DNA from: Dehalococcoidales bacterium
Lineage (GTDB): Bacteria > Chloroflexota > Dehalococcoidia > Dehalococcoidales > RBG-16-60-22
Assembly (NCBI GenBank): GCA_023135135.1
Contig: JAGLTT010000001.1
Span: 1-21,317 of the forward strand
Length of the DNA: 21,317 nucleotides
Direction of reading: 5' to 3'
The notes under the pieces were generated by a model, which was not told the DNA's origin, ran no database searches, and was given only the letters and a program-made list of their open reading frames with translations. The translations under genes and the position numbers were made by a program. Shown here piece after piece: positions 1-7,403 of the stretch (position 1 is its first letter; every line of letters starts with the position of its first letter).

Positions 1-1616
1 CTGCTGCTGACAAATTCGCTGAAGTCAAACCGGCCGCAAGCGAACCATCGCCTAAACAGGAACTGCGGCAGGTGGCCGAGGATGTCTGGAAGAAGTACGG
101 ACAGTCGGCGGATTTGGAAGTCGTCGATGGCTGGCGTTTACCGCCCGTCGATATACTGGACACTTCTCCCGAAGTCCAGTTCAGCCAGGACCAGAACCTG
201 CAAAGGGCCAAGCTTATCGAGGAAACACTGGCCAGTTATAATGTCGAGTCCAAGGTTGTGCAGATTAATGCCGGCCCCACCGTTACTCAGTTCGGTGTAG
301 AGCCCGGCTGGGACAGGAAATATAGGGAAGTCAAGGAAAGAGACCGGGACGGTAACGTACAGATAAGGCTGGAGGAGGTGTCCAAGACCAGGGTCAAAGT
401 GGAGAGGATTAGCTCCCTGGCTAATGACATGGCACTGGCTCTGGCGGCACCCACTATCAGGATTGAAGCCCCGGTACCGGGAAAGACCTTTATCGGTATC
501 GAGGTGCCCAATACGATTTCGGACCTGGTCAGCCTGCGCGGGGTGGTTGAGACCAGTGTTTTCCAGAAACTGCATGCCAGGACCACAATGGCGCTGGCTC
601 TTGGCAAAGGCGCCGGTGGGGAGGCCATAGCCGGTGACCTCACCAAGATGCCTCACTTACTGATTGCCGGAGCTACGGGTAGCGGCAAGACGGTCTGTCT
701 GAATACCGTTATCTGCTGCCTGATGATGCATAATACGCCTAATGATGTACGATTCATCATGGTGGACCCCAAGAGAGTCGAGTTGACACAGTACAACAGC
801 ATACCCCACCTGGCCACTCCGGTTATTGTCGATACCGCAAAAGCTATGGGCGCCCTGCGCTGGCTTTTACAGGAAATGGACCAGCGCTATCAGAAGCTGG
901 CCGCATCCGGGGCGCGTCACATCGAGGGATACAATAAAGATAAAGAGGGTAAGGAGAAGCTGCCCTACCTCGTTTTACTTATCGACGAGCTGGCCGATTT
1001 AATGATGGCCGGCTACGACGAGGTTGAGACCAGCCTGTGCCGGTTGGCCCAGCTGGCACGCGCCACCGGGATTCATCTGGTCGTGGCGACGCAGCGTCCC
1101 TCGGTAGATGTGGTTACCGGTCTCATCAAGGCTAACTTTCCCACGCGTATCAGTTTCGCCGTTACTTCGCAGGTGGACTCGCGCACTATCCTCGATGGCG
1201 CCGGCGCCGAGAAACTCCTGGGGCGGGGAGATATGCTGTACATGCCTACCGAGGCGGCCAAGCCCAAGCGTCTCCAGGGCTGCTTCCTATCCGATAATGA
1301 AATAGACCGGCTTGTCTATTTCTGGGGAAGCCAGCGGCAGGAGGAACCGGATAAGCTAAAGATGGAGACGCTTATAGCCACCACCCCGTTCGGCACCATC
1401 GGCGGGCACCCGCGTGACCCTCTGCTGGAACAGGCCAGAGAACTGGCCAGGCAGCATGATAATATCTCCACGTCTTTCCTGCAGCGTCGACTGCACATCG
1501 GTTACCCGCGCGCGGCGCGCCTCATGGAGCAGCTTGAGGCAGTATTGCAGCAGGAGAGCGATGCAGTGGAAGAAGAAAACGGCGAGGAAGATACAGATAT
1601 TCTGGATAGGACTTGA
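1..1616 (+). CDS. ftsK: FtsK/SpoIIIE-family DNA translocase, 3' part (5' end outside window)
   Basis: ATP-driven double-stranded DNA pump that clears the chromosome from the division septum or segregates it; normally anchored in the membrane at its N-terminus. The frame is open from base 3 with no stop, so the GTG at 72 is probably internal and the membrane domain and linker lie upstream; the first visible residues are Ala/Pro/Glu-rich, as in an FtsK linker. The Walker A motif GATGSGKT is at 669-692. Walker B (LLIDELAD) is near 976-999, followed by the ATQRPS motif near 1087. The C-terminal gamma winged-helix domain, which reads polar DNA signals, is recognisable near 1420-1550 (SFLQRRLHIGYPRAARLMEQL). 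An acidic tail follows. The TGA at 1614-1616 directly abuts the stop of the convergent next gene. The family call is certain; only the 5' boundary is unknown. Confidence 0.96.
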   Translation, partial: AADKFAEVKPAASEPSPKQELRQVAEDVWKKYGQSADLEVVDGWRLPPVDILDTSPEVQFSQDQNLQRAKLIEETLASYNVESKVVQINAGPTVTQFGVEPGWDRKYREVKERDRDGNVQIRLEEVSKTRVKVERISSLANDMALALAAPTIRIEAPVPGKTFIGIEVPNTISDLVSLRGVVETSVFQKLHARTTMALALGKGAGGEAIAGDLTKMPHLLIAGATGSGKTVCLNTVICCLMMHNTPNDVRFIMVDPKRVELTQYNSIPHLATPVIVDTAKAMGALRWLLQEMDQRYQKLAASGARHIEGYNKDKEGKEKLPYLVLLIDELADLMMAGYDEVETSLCRLAQLARATGIHLVVATQRPSVDVVTGLIKANFPTRISFAVTSQVDSRTILDGAGAEKLLGRGDMLYMPTEAAKPKRLQGCFLSDNEIDRLVYFWGSQRQEEPDKLKMETLIATTPFGTIGGHPRDPLLEQARELARQHDNISTSFLQRRLHIGYPRAARLMEQLEAVLQQESDAVEEENGEEDTDILDRT

Positions 1617-2201
1617 TCACAAAACCCCGAATCCCCAGAACATCACCAGCAGGATTACCGCCGATAGCAGCGCGCCGGTAACTACCTGCGCCGGCGAATG
1701 CTGGTTCAATCTGATTCTCGCCCAGGCTAACGCAGGCAGCAGTAATATCGTAAGAACCCCGGCGGTGCCATAGACAATCGTGACAATCGTCACCGAGGCG
1801 GACATAAAGGCGGTGTGCAGACTTATCTTCCAGAAGCGATTTATGACCATGAAAACGACTATCGCCACCAGTCCGGCGATGAACGTCACCCTCAGTAGTT
1901 CCGGTGCTTTGAAATACCACATCACGCCGCAGCCGATGACTCCCAGGGCACTTGCCAGAATGTATATGCCGTTTCTCTGTTGGCGGGGATTGGCGAAAAA
2001 GCCTTCCAGCTTTTTTTGTCGTACCAGGCACATAATCACTACGAAGACCGGCAGCACGCTGAGGGCTATTGAGATTAGCGCCCATTTCAGGGCCTCGCTC
2101 GCGCTATCGGTAGACTCTACGGCCAGCAGTATGATTACGACAAAGCTCAACAGAAAAGGATTAAGTATGTTGGAGGTCAGTCCGGCCAGTCTTTCTCTCA
2201 T
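1617..2201 (-). CDS. PAP2-like integral membrane phosphatase with divergent catalytic motifs
   Basis: A 194-residue, very hydrophobic protein with about six membrane segments (roughly residues 12-28, 40-60, 79-97, 103-120, 133-155, 174-192). The PAP2/lipid phosphatase family removes phosphate from lipid phosphates or undecaprenyl pyrophosphate at the membrane. Traces of the family motifs remain: KISLHTAF (125-132), with His129 in place of the usual PSGH, and R162-x5-H168-x3-Q172, where the family has R-x5-H-x3-D. The Arg and nucleophile-position His are kept, but the Asp is replaced by Gln, so activity is uncertain. I chose the ATG at 2201; an in-frame TTG at 2207 would add two residues. Neither has a good Shine-Dalgarno sequence. 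The stop codon touches the FtsK stop. The fold call is fairly safe; the substrate is unknown. Confidence 0.75.
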   Translation of the reverse strand: MRERLAGLTSNILNPFLLSFVVIILLAVESTDSASEALKWALISIALSVLPVFVVIMCLVRQKKLEGFFANPRQQRNGIYILASALGVIGCGVMWYFKAPELLRVTFIAGLVAIVVFMVINRFWKISLHTAFMSASVTIVTIVYGTAGVLTILLLPALAWARIRLNQHSPAQVVTGALLSAVILLVMFWGFGVL

Positions 2202-2212
2202 TGTCAATCAAA

Positions 2213-2221
2213 TGCTATAAT
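2213..2221 (+). promoter_or_regulatory. Candidate extended -10 promoter for the metallo-hydrolase gene
   Basis: TGCTATAAT is a perfect extended -10 (TGn plus TATAAT), 61 bases before the start codon at 2283, in the short divergent spacer between the PAP2-like gene and the hydrolase. No good -35 is seen 17 bases upstream, which extended -10 promoters often do without. This rests on sequence match only. Confidence 0.4.
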
Positions 2222-2282
2222 TGTAATAATCTATACTAACCTATTGACCTGCGTATAGGCAATAAATCAGGAGTGCGAGATT

Positions 2283-2924
2283 ATGACTGATATAGTCAAT
2301 GATGACAATATCCGTATTGAGACAATGCAGCTGGGCCCCTGGGGTACCAATACCTATATCGTCGTTTGTCACCTTACGCGAGATAGCCTGGTAGTGGATG
2401 CCCCGGCCAGCGCGGATAAAATCGTCGTAAGCCTTAAGGATACTAATCCCGTATATATACTGCTGACGCACGACCACTCCGACCACATTGGCGCTCTGGC
2501 TGAATTGAGGTCTCGACTTAAAGTGCCGCTGAGTGCCCATGCCTCCGACTCTCGTTCACTGAGGACGCCGCCGGAAACATTGTTGAATGATGGCGATATT
2601 ATGGCGCTGGGAAATCTGGAAATCAAAGTCCTGCATACTCCGGGTCATACGCCGGGCGGTTTATGCTTCAAAATCGGCAACTACCTGTTCGCCGGCGATA
2701 CTATATTCCCCGGCGGGCCCGGCAGGACAGGGTCGCCGGATAATTTCAAGCAGATTGTGGATTCTATTACAGATAAGATTTTTACGCTGCCTGATGATAC
2801 CGTAATTTGTCCTGGTCATGGCAATATAACCACGGTGAAAAAAGCTAAAGAAGAATATGCCGTCTTCGCCTCCCGTCCCCACAGCCCCGACCTCTGCGGT
2901 GATGTCCTCTGGCTTTCTTCCTAA
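2283..2924 (+). CDS. Metallo-beta-lactamase-fold hydrolase (glyoxalase II-like)
   Basis: A soluble binuclear-metal hydrolase of 213 residues. The metal site is complete: H63-D64-H65-S66-D67-H68, then His122 (TPGHTPGG), Asp139 (AGDTIF) and His179 (CPGHG). The N-terminus (QLGPWGTNTYIV) and overall layout match the hydroxyacylglutathione hydrolase-like branch, which cleaves thioesters; the actual substrate cannot be read from sequence. AGGAG at 2269-2273 lies nine bases before the ATG, supporting this start. The TAA (2922-2924) overlaps the stop codon of the convergent deacetylase gene. Given the mycothiol-type genes beside it, a thiol-conjugate or thioester role is possible but is inference. 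Confidence 0.9.
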   Translation: MTDIVNDDNIRIETMQLGPWGTNTYIVVCHLTRDSLVVDAPASADKIVVSLKDTNPVYILLTHDHSDHIGALAELRSRLKVPLSAHASDSRSLRTPPETLLNDGDIMALGNLEIKVLHTPGHTPGGLCFKIGNYLFAGDTIFPGGPGRTGSPDNFKQIVDSITDKIFTLPDDTVICPGHGNITTVKKAKEEYAVFASRPHSPDLCGDVLWLSS

Positions 2925-3613
2925 TATCGCATCTCGATGCGGTGGAACGCCTCGGCCAGCTCGAAGTCCTCTCCCTCCGCGTTCATCCTGGCCCAGTCGC
3001 GCATTCGCTCTCGCATCTCCGGAGGAATATCGCTAACCTGGCTCTTGTGGCAGCCCAGGGCGGTCAGCTTGGTATCGAAAGTATCCGTAATGTCCAGGCG
3101 ATAGTTGATGTCGTCTGAAGCCCAGAACCACATCTCTCTTACCTTGTGGGGTTCCAGCCCCTCGTCGAGTAATTCCGGATAAGAAAGATAGTCCCTGGCA
3201 TACGGGAAAACGGCATCGAGCGTCACCTGCCCGGCGATACGGTGGTCGCGATGCCACATGTACTTGCGGTACGGGTCTGCCGTTACCACTGCGTAAGGCT
3301 GGTAAAGCCGTATTACCCGGACCAGTTCTTTACGGAACTCATCCGAGTCTTCGAGGCTCTGGTCAGGGTAGCGCAGGAAGACGACATCGCTGACGCCCAG
3401 AAGCTTGGCCGCCGCCATCTGTTCCTGCTCACGGATTTTTGCCAGCTCTTCCGGTTTTACCTTCCTGTCGCTGGTGCCTTTATCGCCATTGGTACACACC
3501 ACGTAGACAACCTTTTTACCCTCCCGTGTCAGTCGGGCTACCGTACCCGCGACACCGAATTCAGCATCATCGGGGTGCGGCGTCACTACCATTAAATATG
3601 TCTGATTATCCAT
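2921..3613 (-). CDS. PIG-L/LmbE-family zinc deacetylase
   Basis: A 230-residue member of the family that removes N-acetyl groups from GlcNAc conjugates (MshB in mycothiol, BshB in bacillithiol, GPI-anchor PIG-L) and related substrates. The zinc and catalytic motif PHPDDAEFG has His13, Asp15 and Asp16, and the downstream HRDH motif has His121, Asp123 and His124. The Rossmann-like core (VVYVVCTNGDKGTSD) is typical. The ATG at 3613 follows AAGGAG about 14 bases upstream, a slightly long gap. The gene is divergent from the tandem GNAT gene, 69 bases away, and convergent with the metallo-hydrolase with overlapping stop codons. Family certain; substrate unknown. LmbE proteins are common in this phylum, so the mycothiol reading needs support from the neighbours. 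Confidence 0.9.
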   Translation of the reverse strand: MDNQTYLMVVTPHPDDAEFGVAGTVARLTREGKKVVYVVCTNGDKGTSDRKVKPEELAKIREQEQMAAAKLLGVSDVVFLRYPDQSLEDSDEFRKELVRVIRLYQPYAVVTADPYRKYMWHRDHRIAGQVTLDAVFPYARDYLSYPELLDEGLEPHKVREMWFWASDDINYRLDITDTFDTKLTALGCHKSQVSDIPPEMRERMRDWARMNAEGEDFELAEAFHRIEMRY

Positions 3614-3643
3614 AACAAGTGAAAACTCCTTGATTAAGGGTGG

Positions 3644-3658
3644 ATACTATAATTGTAT
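3644..3658. promoter_or_regulatory. AT-rich near-palindrome with consensus -10 between divergent genes
   Basis: ATACTATAATTGTAT pairs at six of seven positions around its centre and contains a perfect TATAAT at 3648-3653 for the rightward GNAT gene (start 3683). Read leftwards it gives TACAAT and TATAGT, possible -10 elements, but any leftward transcript would need to start close to the deacetylase ATG at 3613. The 11-mer CTATAATTGTA also occurs at 2215-2225 ahead of the metallo-hydrolase. No convincing -35 is visible. Confidence 0.3.
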
Positions 3659-3682
3659 AACATTCCTCAACTTGGTACAATT

Positions 3683-4618
3683 ATGTCAGAGGTCTCCGAA
3701 TCTGACATGGCTGTTTCCCCTTATAATATCAGGAACTACCGACCCGCCGATTTTAATTTCTTCGTCCTCGTGTATCAGGAAGCCGAACGGCAGGAACCTA
3801 TCGGCCGGCCGGCCACGCCACAGGCTATCATGGAGAAGCTGTCCCGTCCCGCTTTTTCTGCTGAACTTGATTTGCTGGTTGTGGAAAAGAACGGCGAAAT
3901 CATCGGCTTTATGGATATGTTGCCGGAGCCGGATATTAAGCGAGTGATAGTCGACTGCTGGCTCCAGCCTGAGCACCGCTGGAAAGGACTGGGCAAAAGA
4001 CTCCTGAAATCAGCCGTACGCCGCGCCAGAGAACTGGGTGCCGATGTCCTCCACGTTAATATAAGCGAAGATAATGCCGTCGCTGGAGCCGTTCTTTCCA
4101 GGCTGGGATTCGAGTGCGTCCGCCGATTTCTGGAATTGAGACTGGACTTGAACGGTGTAGACCGGCAGGAGTTGGAAAAGGCCTATTGTGATTGTCGCCA
4201 TCTGCGTGAAGGTGAGGAGGAAATACTGACTCATATACAAAATCGCAGCTTCGGCGAGCACTGGGGATACAATCCCGAAACCATAGAGACGATGTCTTAT
4301 AGTATGAGCCTGTGCCACCGTTCACTGAATGATATCGTCCTGGTTTGCGAGGAGGATAATGTCATCGGCTACTGCTGGACGGAAATCACTTCCGGCGGGC
4401 AGGGTCGCATTTTCATGATAGGTTCCGACCCGGATTATCGCGGTAAGGGCATTGGCAGGAAATTGCTTCTGGCCGGACTGGCCAACATCAAAAATATGGG
4501 TGTAAGTGATGTCTGGTTGACGGTGGATGCCGAGAATAAAGCGGCTCTTTCACTTTATAAATCAACAGGATTCAAAATACAGAAAAGTTACCTGTGGTAC
4601 GAGAAGTCGGTAAGTTAG
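3683..4618 (+). CDS. Tandem-GNAT acetyltransferase (MshD-like architecture)
   Basis: Two GCN5-related acetyltransferase domains in one chain of 311 residues, which is about the length and layout of mycothiol synthase MshD. In the N-terminal half the acetyl-CoA loop region reads HRWKGLGKRLLKSA. In the C-terminal half it reads DYRGKGIGRKLLLAG, followed by TVDAENKAALSLYKSTGF, the usual GNAT C-terminal motif. Both halves keep a Gly-x-Gly loop, so both may bind acetyl-CoA. I chose the ATG at 3683; a TTG at 3653 would add ten residues but sits inside a TATAAT, and the ATG at 3707 is also possible. None has a strong ribosome site. The TAG overlaps the glycosyltransferase stop by two bases. A function in thiol acetylation is inference; tandem GNATs also serve other roles. 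Confidence 0.85.
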   Translation: MSEVSESDMAVSPYNIRNYRPADFNFFVLVYQEAERQEPIGRPATPQAIMEKLSRPAFSAELDLLVVEKNGEIIGFMDMLPEPDIKRVIVDCWLQPEHRWKGLGKRLLKSAVRRARELGADVLHVNISEDNAVAGAVLSRLGFECVRRFLELRLDLNGVDRQELEKAYCDCRHLREGEEEILTHIQNRSFGEHWGYNPETIETMSYSMSLCHRSLNDIVLVCEEDNVIGYCWTEITSGGQGRIFMIGSDPDYRGKGIGRKLLLAGLANIKNMGVSDVWLTVDAENKAALSLYKSTGFKIQKSYLWYEKSVS

Positions 4619-5856
4619 GCCACCGGCGCCATTTGTCTTTTCAGCGCCAGGCGCAGTTCTCCGATTATCCCATCGGTAATACTCTCCCAGCTATATCCGC
4701 TGATAGACGCCCTTACGGAGAAGGCGGACTCCATATCCCGGAGTGGTCTTGACAGGAGTAAATTTATACTATCGGCAAGATTTTGAGGTGTATTCTCATC
4801 TACCACGTAGCCGGTCTCACCCTGCCTGATGATATTTTTAAGGTCGCCGACATCCGTCGCCACCACCGGCGTACCGCAGGCTAACGACTCCAGGGCTACC
4901 AGTCCGAAACTTTCGTAATATGAAGGCACCGCGCACACATCGGCGGCGCTGTAAAAATAAGGCAGCTGCTCCTGCTTCACCATCCCCTGAAAGGTTACCC
5001 TGTCCTGTATATCCAGTTCCCCGGTTAATTTTCGTAATTTCTCCACTTCACTTCGACTGTACTCGTCGCCGCCGATTATTATCAGTCGCAGGCTTTTATA
5101 AGTATTCAGGTGAGGCATTGTCTTTAAAAGCCGGTCGGTGCCTTTTAACGGGTCGATTCTACCTACGAACAGTACTATATATTCGTCGGTAATACCCAGC
5201 TTCTGCCTGGCGATTGTCCTGTCTATAGGTTTAAATAGCTCCATATTAACCCCGCAGGGTACGATGCCAATTTTATCCGGTAGGGCTCCGTAGCGTTGTA
5301 TAAGTTCGTCTTTTTCCCTCTCGGTGGCCACGATAACGCGCTGGCAATCGTCTACCGCTTCCTTTTCCGTGACGATGCGAAGCTCGGAAGCATCTTCCCC
5401 GATGCCGATGGCGTTTTTTACGGCACCCAGGGTGTGAAACATGACAACGTGAGGCACCTGCCACCACTGCTGCAGGTATTTCCCCGCCCATCCTGAGAGC
5501 CAGTAATGGCTGAAAATGAGGTCATACTGAAGCCCGTTGTTCTTACGGAAATTCTCCAGGTTACAGTTAAATTCAGGCAGGTAAGAATATACGACCAGTT
5601 TGTGTATCGTCTCTTCCTGCCCCGCCTTGAGGTGAATAAGCCGTGCCTGATGTCCCAGTTCGACAATCTGGCGGTCGGCGGGGTCGTGGGCACGGGTATA
5701 GACATCCACGTAATGCCCCTGCTCACCCAGTTCGTGAGCCAGCTCCCGGATATAAACGCTCATGCCGCCGGTATCCCTGGCTCCCAGGTCGCCTACCGGA
5801 CAGCTGTGCGCGCTCAACATGGCTATTCTCAATTTATTCTCATCCATGAATTTCAC
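4615..5856 (-). CDS. GT4-family retaining glycosyltransferase, MshA/sucrose-phosphate-synthase type
   Basis: A 413-residue GT-B enzyme. The acceptor-side domain has DTGGMSVYIRELAHELG (28-44), FSHYWLSGWAG (115-125) and a TLGAVKNA stretch, all strongly reminiscent of MshA, which joins GlcNAc to inositol-3-phosphate. The donor domain has FVGRIDPLKG (230-239) and the E-x7-E motif Glu315/Glu323 (YESFGLVALE) that contacts the nucleotide sugar. The length fits the family. It starts at GTG 5856; an ATG at 5847 is an alternative, and the only ribosome site is a weak GAGAG. It sits 12 bases downstream of the CelD-like gene and is probably co-transcribed with it; its stop overlaps that of the tandem GNAT gene. 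The family is certain; the acceptor sugar is not. Sucrose- or mannosyl-type transferases share these motifs. Confidence 0.9.
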   Translation of the reverse strand: MKFMDENKLRIAMLSAHSCPVGDLGARDTGGMSVYIRELAHELGEQGHYVDVYTRAHDPADRQIVELGHQARLIHLKAGQEETIHKLVVYSYLPEFNCNLENFRKNNGLQYDLIFSHYWLSGWAGKYLQQWWQVPHVVMFHTLGAVKNAIGIGEDASELRIVTEKEAVDDCQRVIVATEREKDELIQRYGALPDKIGIVPCGVNMELFKPIDRTIARQKLGITDEYIVLFVGRIDPLKGTDRLLKTMPHLNTYKSLRLIIIGGDEYSRSEVEKLRKLTGELDIQDRVTFQGMVKQEQLPYFYSAADVCAVPSYYESFGLVALESLACGTPVVATDVGDLKNIIRQGETGYVVDENTPQNLADSINLLLSRPLRDMESAFSVRASISGYSWESITDGIIGELRLALKRQMAPVA

Positions 5857-5868
5857 TATCTCTCGATT

Positions 5869-6849
5869 CTATTTAATTGTTATCTGGCACCTGTACAGGG
5901 GTATTTCCCGGCCTCCCAAATGATATTTATATGCTTCCCCGCCTTTGAGAAAGTCGAACCTGCTTTTGCCATTTTCGATGCTATCTTTAATCGCCAGGAC
6001 TTTACTGAGCAGTCCCGCGCTAAGGGGAGTATATTCCGGGTCATAGCCGCTGTTATAAAGGTATATACAATTATTATAATCGAAGCACATAATCTCCGCC
6101 ACCGGCTGTGTATCCAGCTTCAGTACCCCGAGTTTCAACAAGCCGAGTCCGGCCATGGTTTCGGCCAGCAAACTGAAAAATGATTCCATCTGTTCCGTCA
6201 TGAAGTTGGCTTTATCCTTACGGCTCTCGATGAACATCTTGAAAAAGGTGTCCATGGTAGCGGGAACAGCCGTAGCGTCTTCAACAAAGCGGTGCTCCAC
6301 GTCACCCGCTTCTGCCAGTCTTCTCAGCTTGCGTCTTACTTCGTGACGTTGCTTGGAGCTTAATGACTCCAGGTATGTGTCCCAGTCAGGCGGCAGGTCC
6401 ATCTCCAGGGAGACATCTTCCTGTGTATTGACGACTTTATACCCGCGGTCAGCGGCAATAGTTGCCAGGTTGGCAAGCACCGTGGAATCGTGACGTACGT
6501 GCTTCATGTCCAGGTCGCTTATGCCGTTAGCTTTTAAATCATCCAGTAGCATGTTGAAGAAGTCATCTTCCAGGCCGGGTGTAACCACAAAGTCCAGGTA
6601 GTCACAGACATCGGTATCGCCGATGAGCAGTGCCGTTTCTCTTTTTACCATTAGCGGGGCGATACCGGCGATTTTCTCTCCCTGCCGCACCGTGCGTACG
6701 TACAGTTCGTTTCCGGAACCGAATATTTGCCACCAGACCTTCATCCAGGCCGGTAAAACGAACACAGAAGGCCAGTCGAGAGTATTTGTGGAATCTGCCC
6801 GGTATGAGTTAAGATTGTCCAGGCTATCTTCGATAACGGAGTAACTCAT
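5869..6849 (-). CDS. CelD/BcsL-type GNAT-fold (Acetyltransf_6) protein
   Basis: A soluble protein of 326 residues. Residues 164-178 (SSKQRHEVRRKLRRL) and the C-terminal half with LYNSGYDPEYTPLSAGLL and FDFLKGGEAYKYHLG match the CelD/BcsL branch of GNAT-fold acyltransferases, which is related to FemAB aminoacyl-transferases and usually found in cell-envelope or polysaccharide clusters. The ATG at 6849 is preceded only by a weak AGAGTAG. It is the first gene of a two-gene leftward unit with the glycosyltransferase. Whether the transferred group is acetyl, another acyl or an amino acid cannot be told. A tailoring step on the sugar made by the next enzyme is the natural guess. Confidence 0.82.
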   Translation of the reverse strand: MSYSVIEDSLDNLNSYRADSTNTLDWPSVFVLPAWMKVWWQIFGSGNELYVRTVRQGEKIAGIAPLMVKRETALLIGDTDVCDYLDFVVTPGLEDDFFNMLLDDLKANGISDLDMKHVRHDSTVLANLATIAADRGYKVVNTQEDVSLEMDLPPDWDTYLESLSSKQRHEVRRKLRRLAEAGDVEHRFVEDATAVPATMDTFFKMFIESRKDKANFMTEQMESFFSLLAETMAGLGLLKLGVLKLDTQPVAEIMCFDYNNCIYLYNSGYDPEYTPLSAGLLSKVLAIKDSIENGKSRFDFLKGGEAYKYHLGGREIPLYRCQITIK

Positions 6850-6932
6850 ATTTCTACTCTATAGTCTAACACTTTACCTGTGGCGGGGCAAAAGGACTAT
6901 TATCACATTATGGGCCTGAAAATCTGTAAATA

Positions 6933-6961
6933 TTGACAAGGAGACATGCATAAGCTAGTCT
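6933..6961 (+). promoter_or_regulatory. Candidate promoter for the EthD-like gene
   Basis: A perfect -35 hexamer, TTGACA (6933-6938), is followed after 17 bases by TAGTCT, a poor -10 (three of six). It lies in the 147-base divergent spacer between the CelD-like gene and the EthD-like gene, 59 bases before the start codon at 6997. The strong -35 is the only solid part. Confidence 0.25.
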
Positions 6962-6996
6962 CTTAACGGTAATAATTATAAGAAAGGGGTATTAAA

Positions 6997-7308
6997 ATGG
7001 CCAAGCAAATTATTCTTTACAATCTGGCGGACCATGTTACAGATGAGCAATACAAGGAGTATGTCGTTAACGAGAAGGGTCCGTTGCTGGACGGCCTGCC
7101 GGGGGTTAAGAAGTTCGAAATGGTGAAAATAACAGGCTCGATGAAGGGTGAGATACCTTATAAATATGTCGGTATTCTGCATATCAAAGACCCGGAATTA
7201 TTCGCCAAGGAAGCTATGCCTTCAAAGACATTCCAGGACTTCGCGGCTAAATGGAGCACTATGGTAAACCCGGCATTCCATACCCTGATGGGCGAAGAAA
7301 TATATTAA
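6997..7308 (+). CDS. Small EthD/REDY (HapK)-like dimeric alpha/beta-barrel protein
   Basis: A 103-residue soluble protein with the ferredoxin-like beta-alpha-beta pattern of the dimeric alpha/beta-barrel superfamily: strand at 4-9 (QIILYN), helix near 15-32, strand near 36-44 (VKKFEMVKI), then YKYVGILHI and a helix beginning KTFQDFAAKW. It is closest in feel to EthD and REDY-like HapK proteins, which act as small oxygenases, cyclases or accessory subunits. No cofactor motif is visible. AAAGGGG at 6983-6989 lies seven bases before the ATG. It precedes the acyl-CoA dehydrogenase on the same strand by 95 bases and probably shares a transcript with it. The specific function is unknown. Confidence 0.8.
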   Translation: MAKQIILYNLADHVTDEQYKEYVVNEKGPLLDGLPGVKKFEMVKITGSMKGEIPYKYVGILHIKDPELFAKEAMPSKTFQDFAAKWSTMVNPAFHTLMGEEIY

Positions 7309-7403
7309 ATATTAAATACAAGCCATTTATCAAGCGGAATCAGCTCATGACTACCATTAAAGCTGTAGTATTTTATTGAATGCACAGTTAAGGGAGAGGA
7401 TTT

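Noticed and set aside
138..656. Long open frame on the minus strand inside ftsK (172 codons)
   Set aside because: It is a shadow of a clearly coding FtsK frame, with no recognisable protein and no ribosome site.
6946..6966. Six-codon leader peptide (ATG after AAGGAG, ending TAA) ahead of the EthD-like gene
   Set aside because: The spacing from AAGGAG to ATG is only two bases and there is no attenuator hairpin after it; likely chance.
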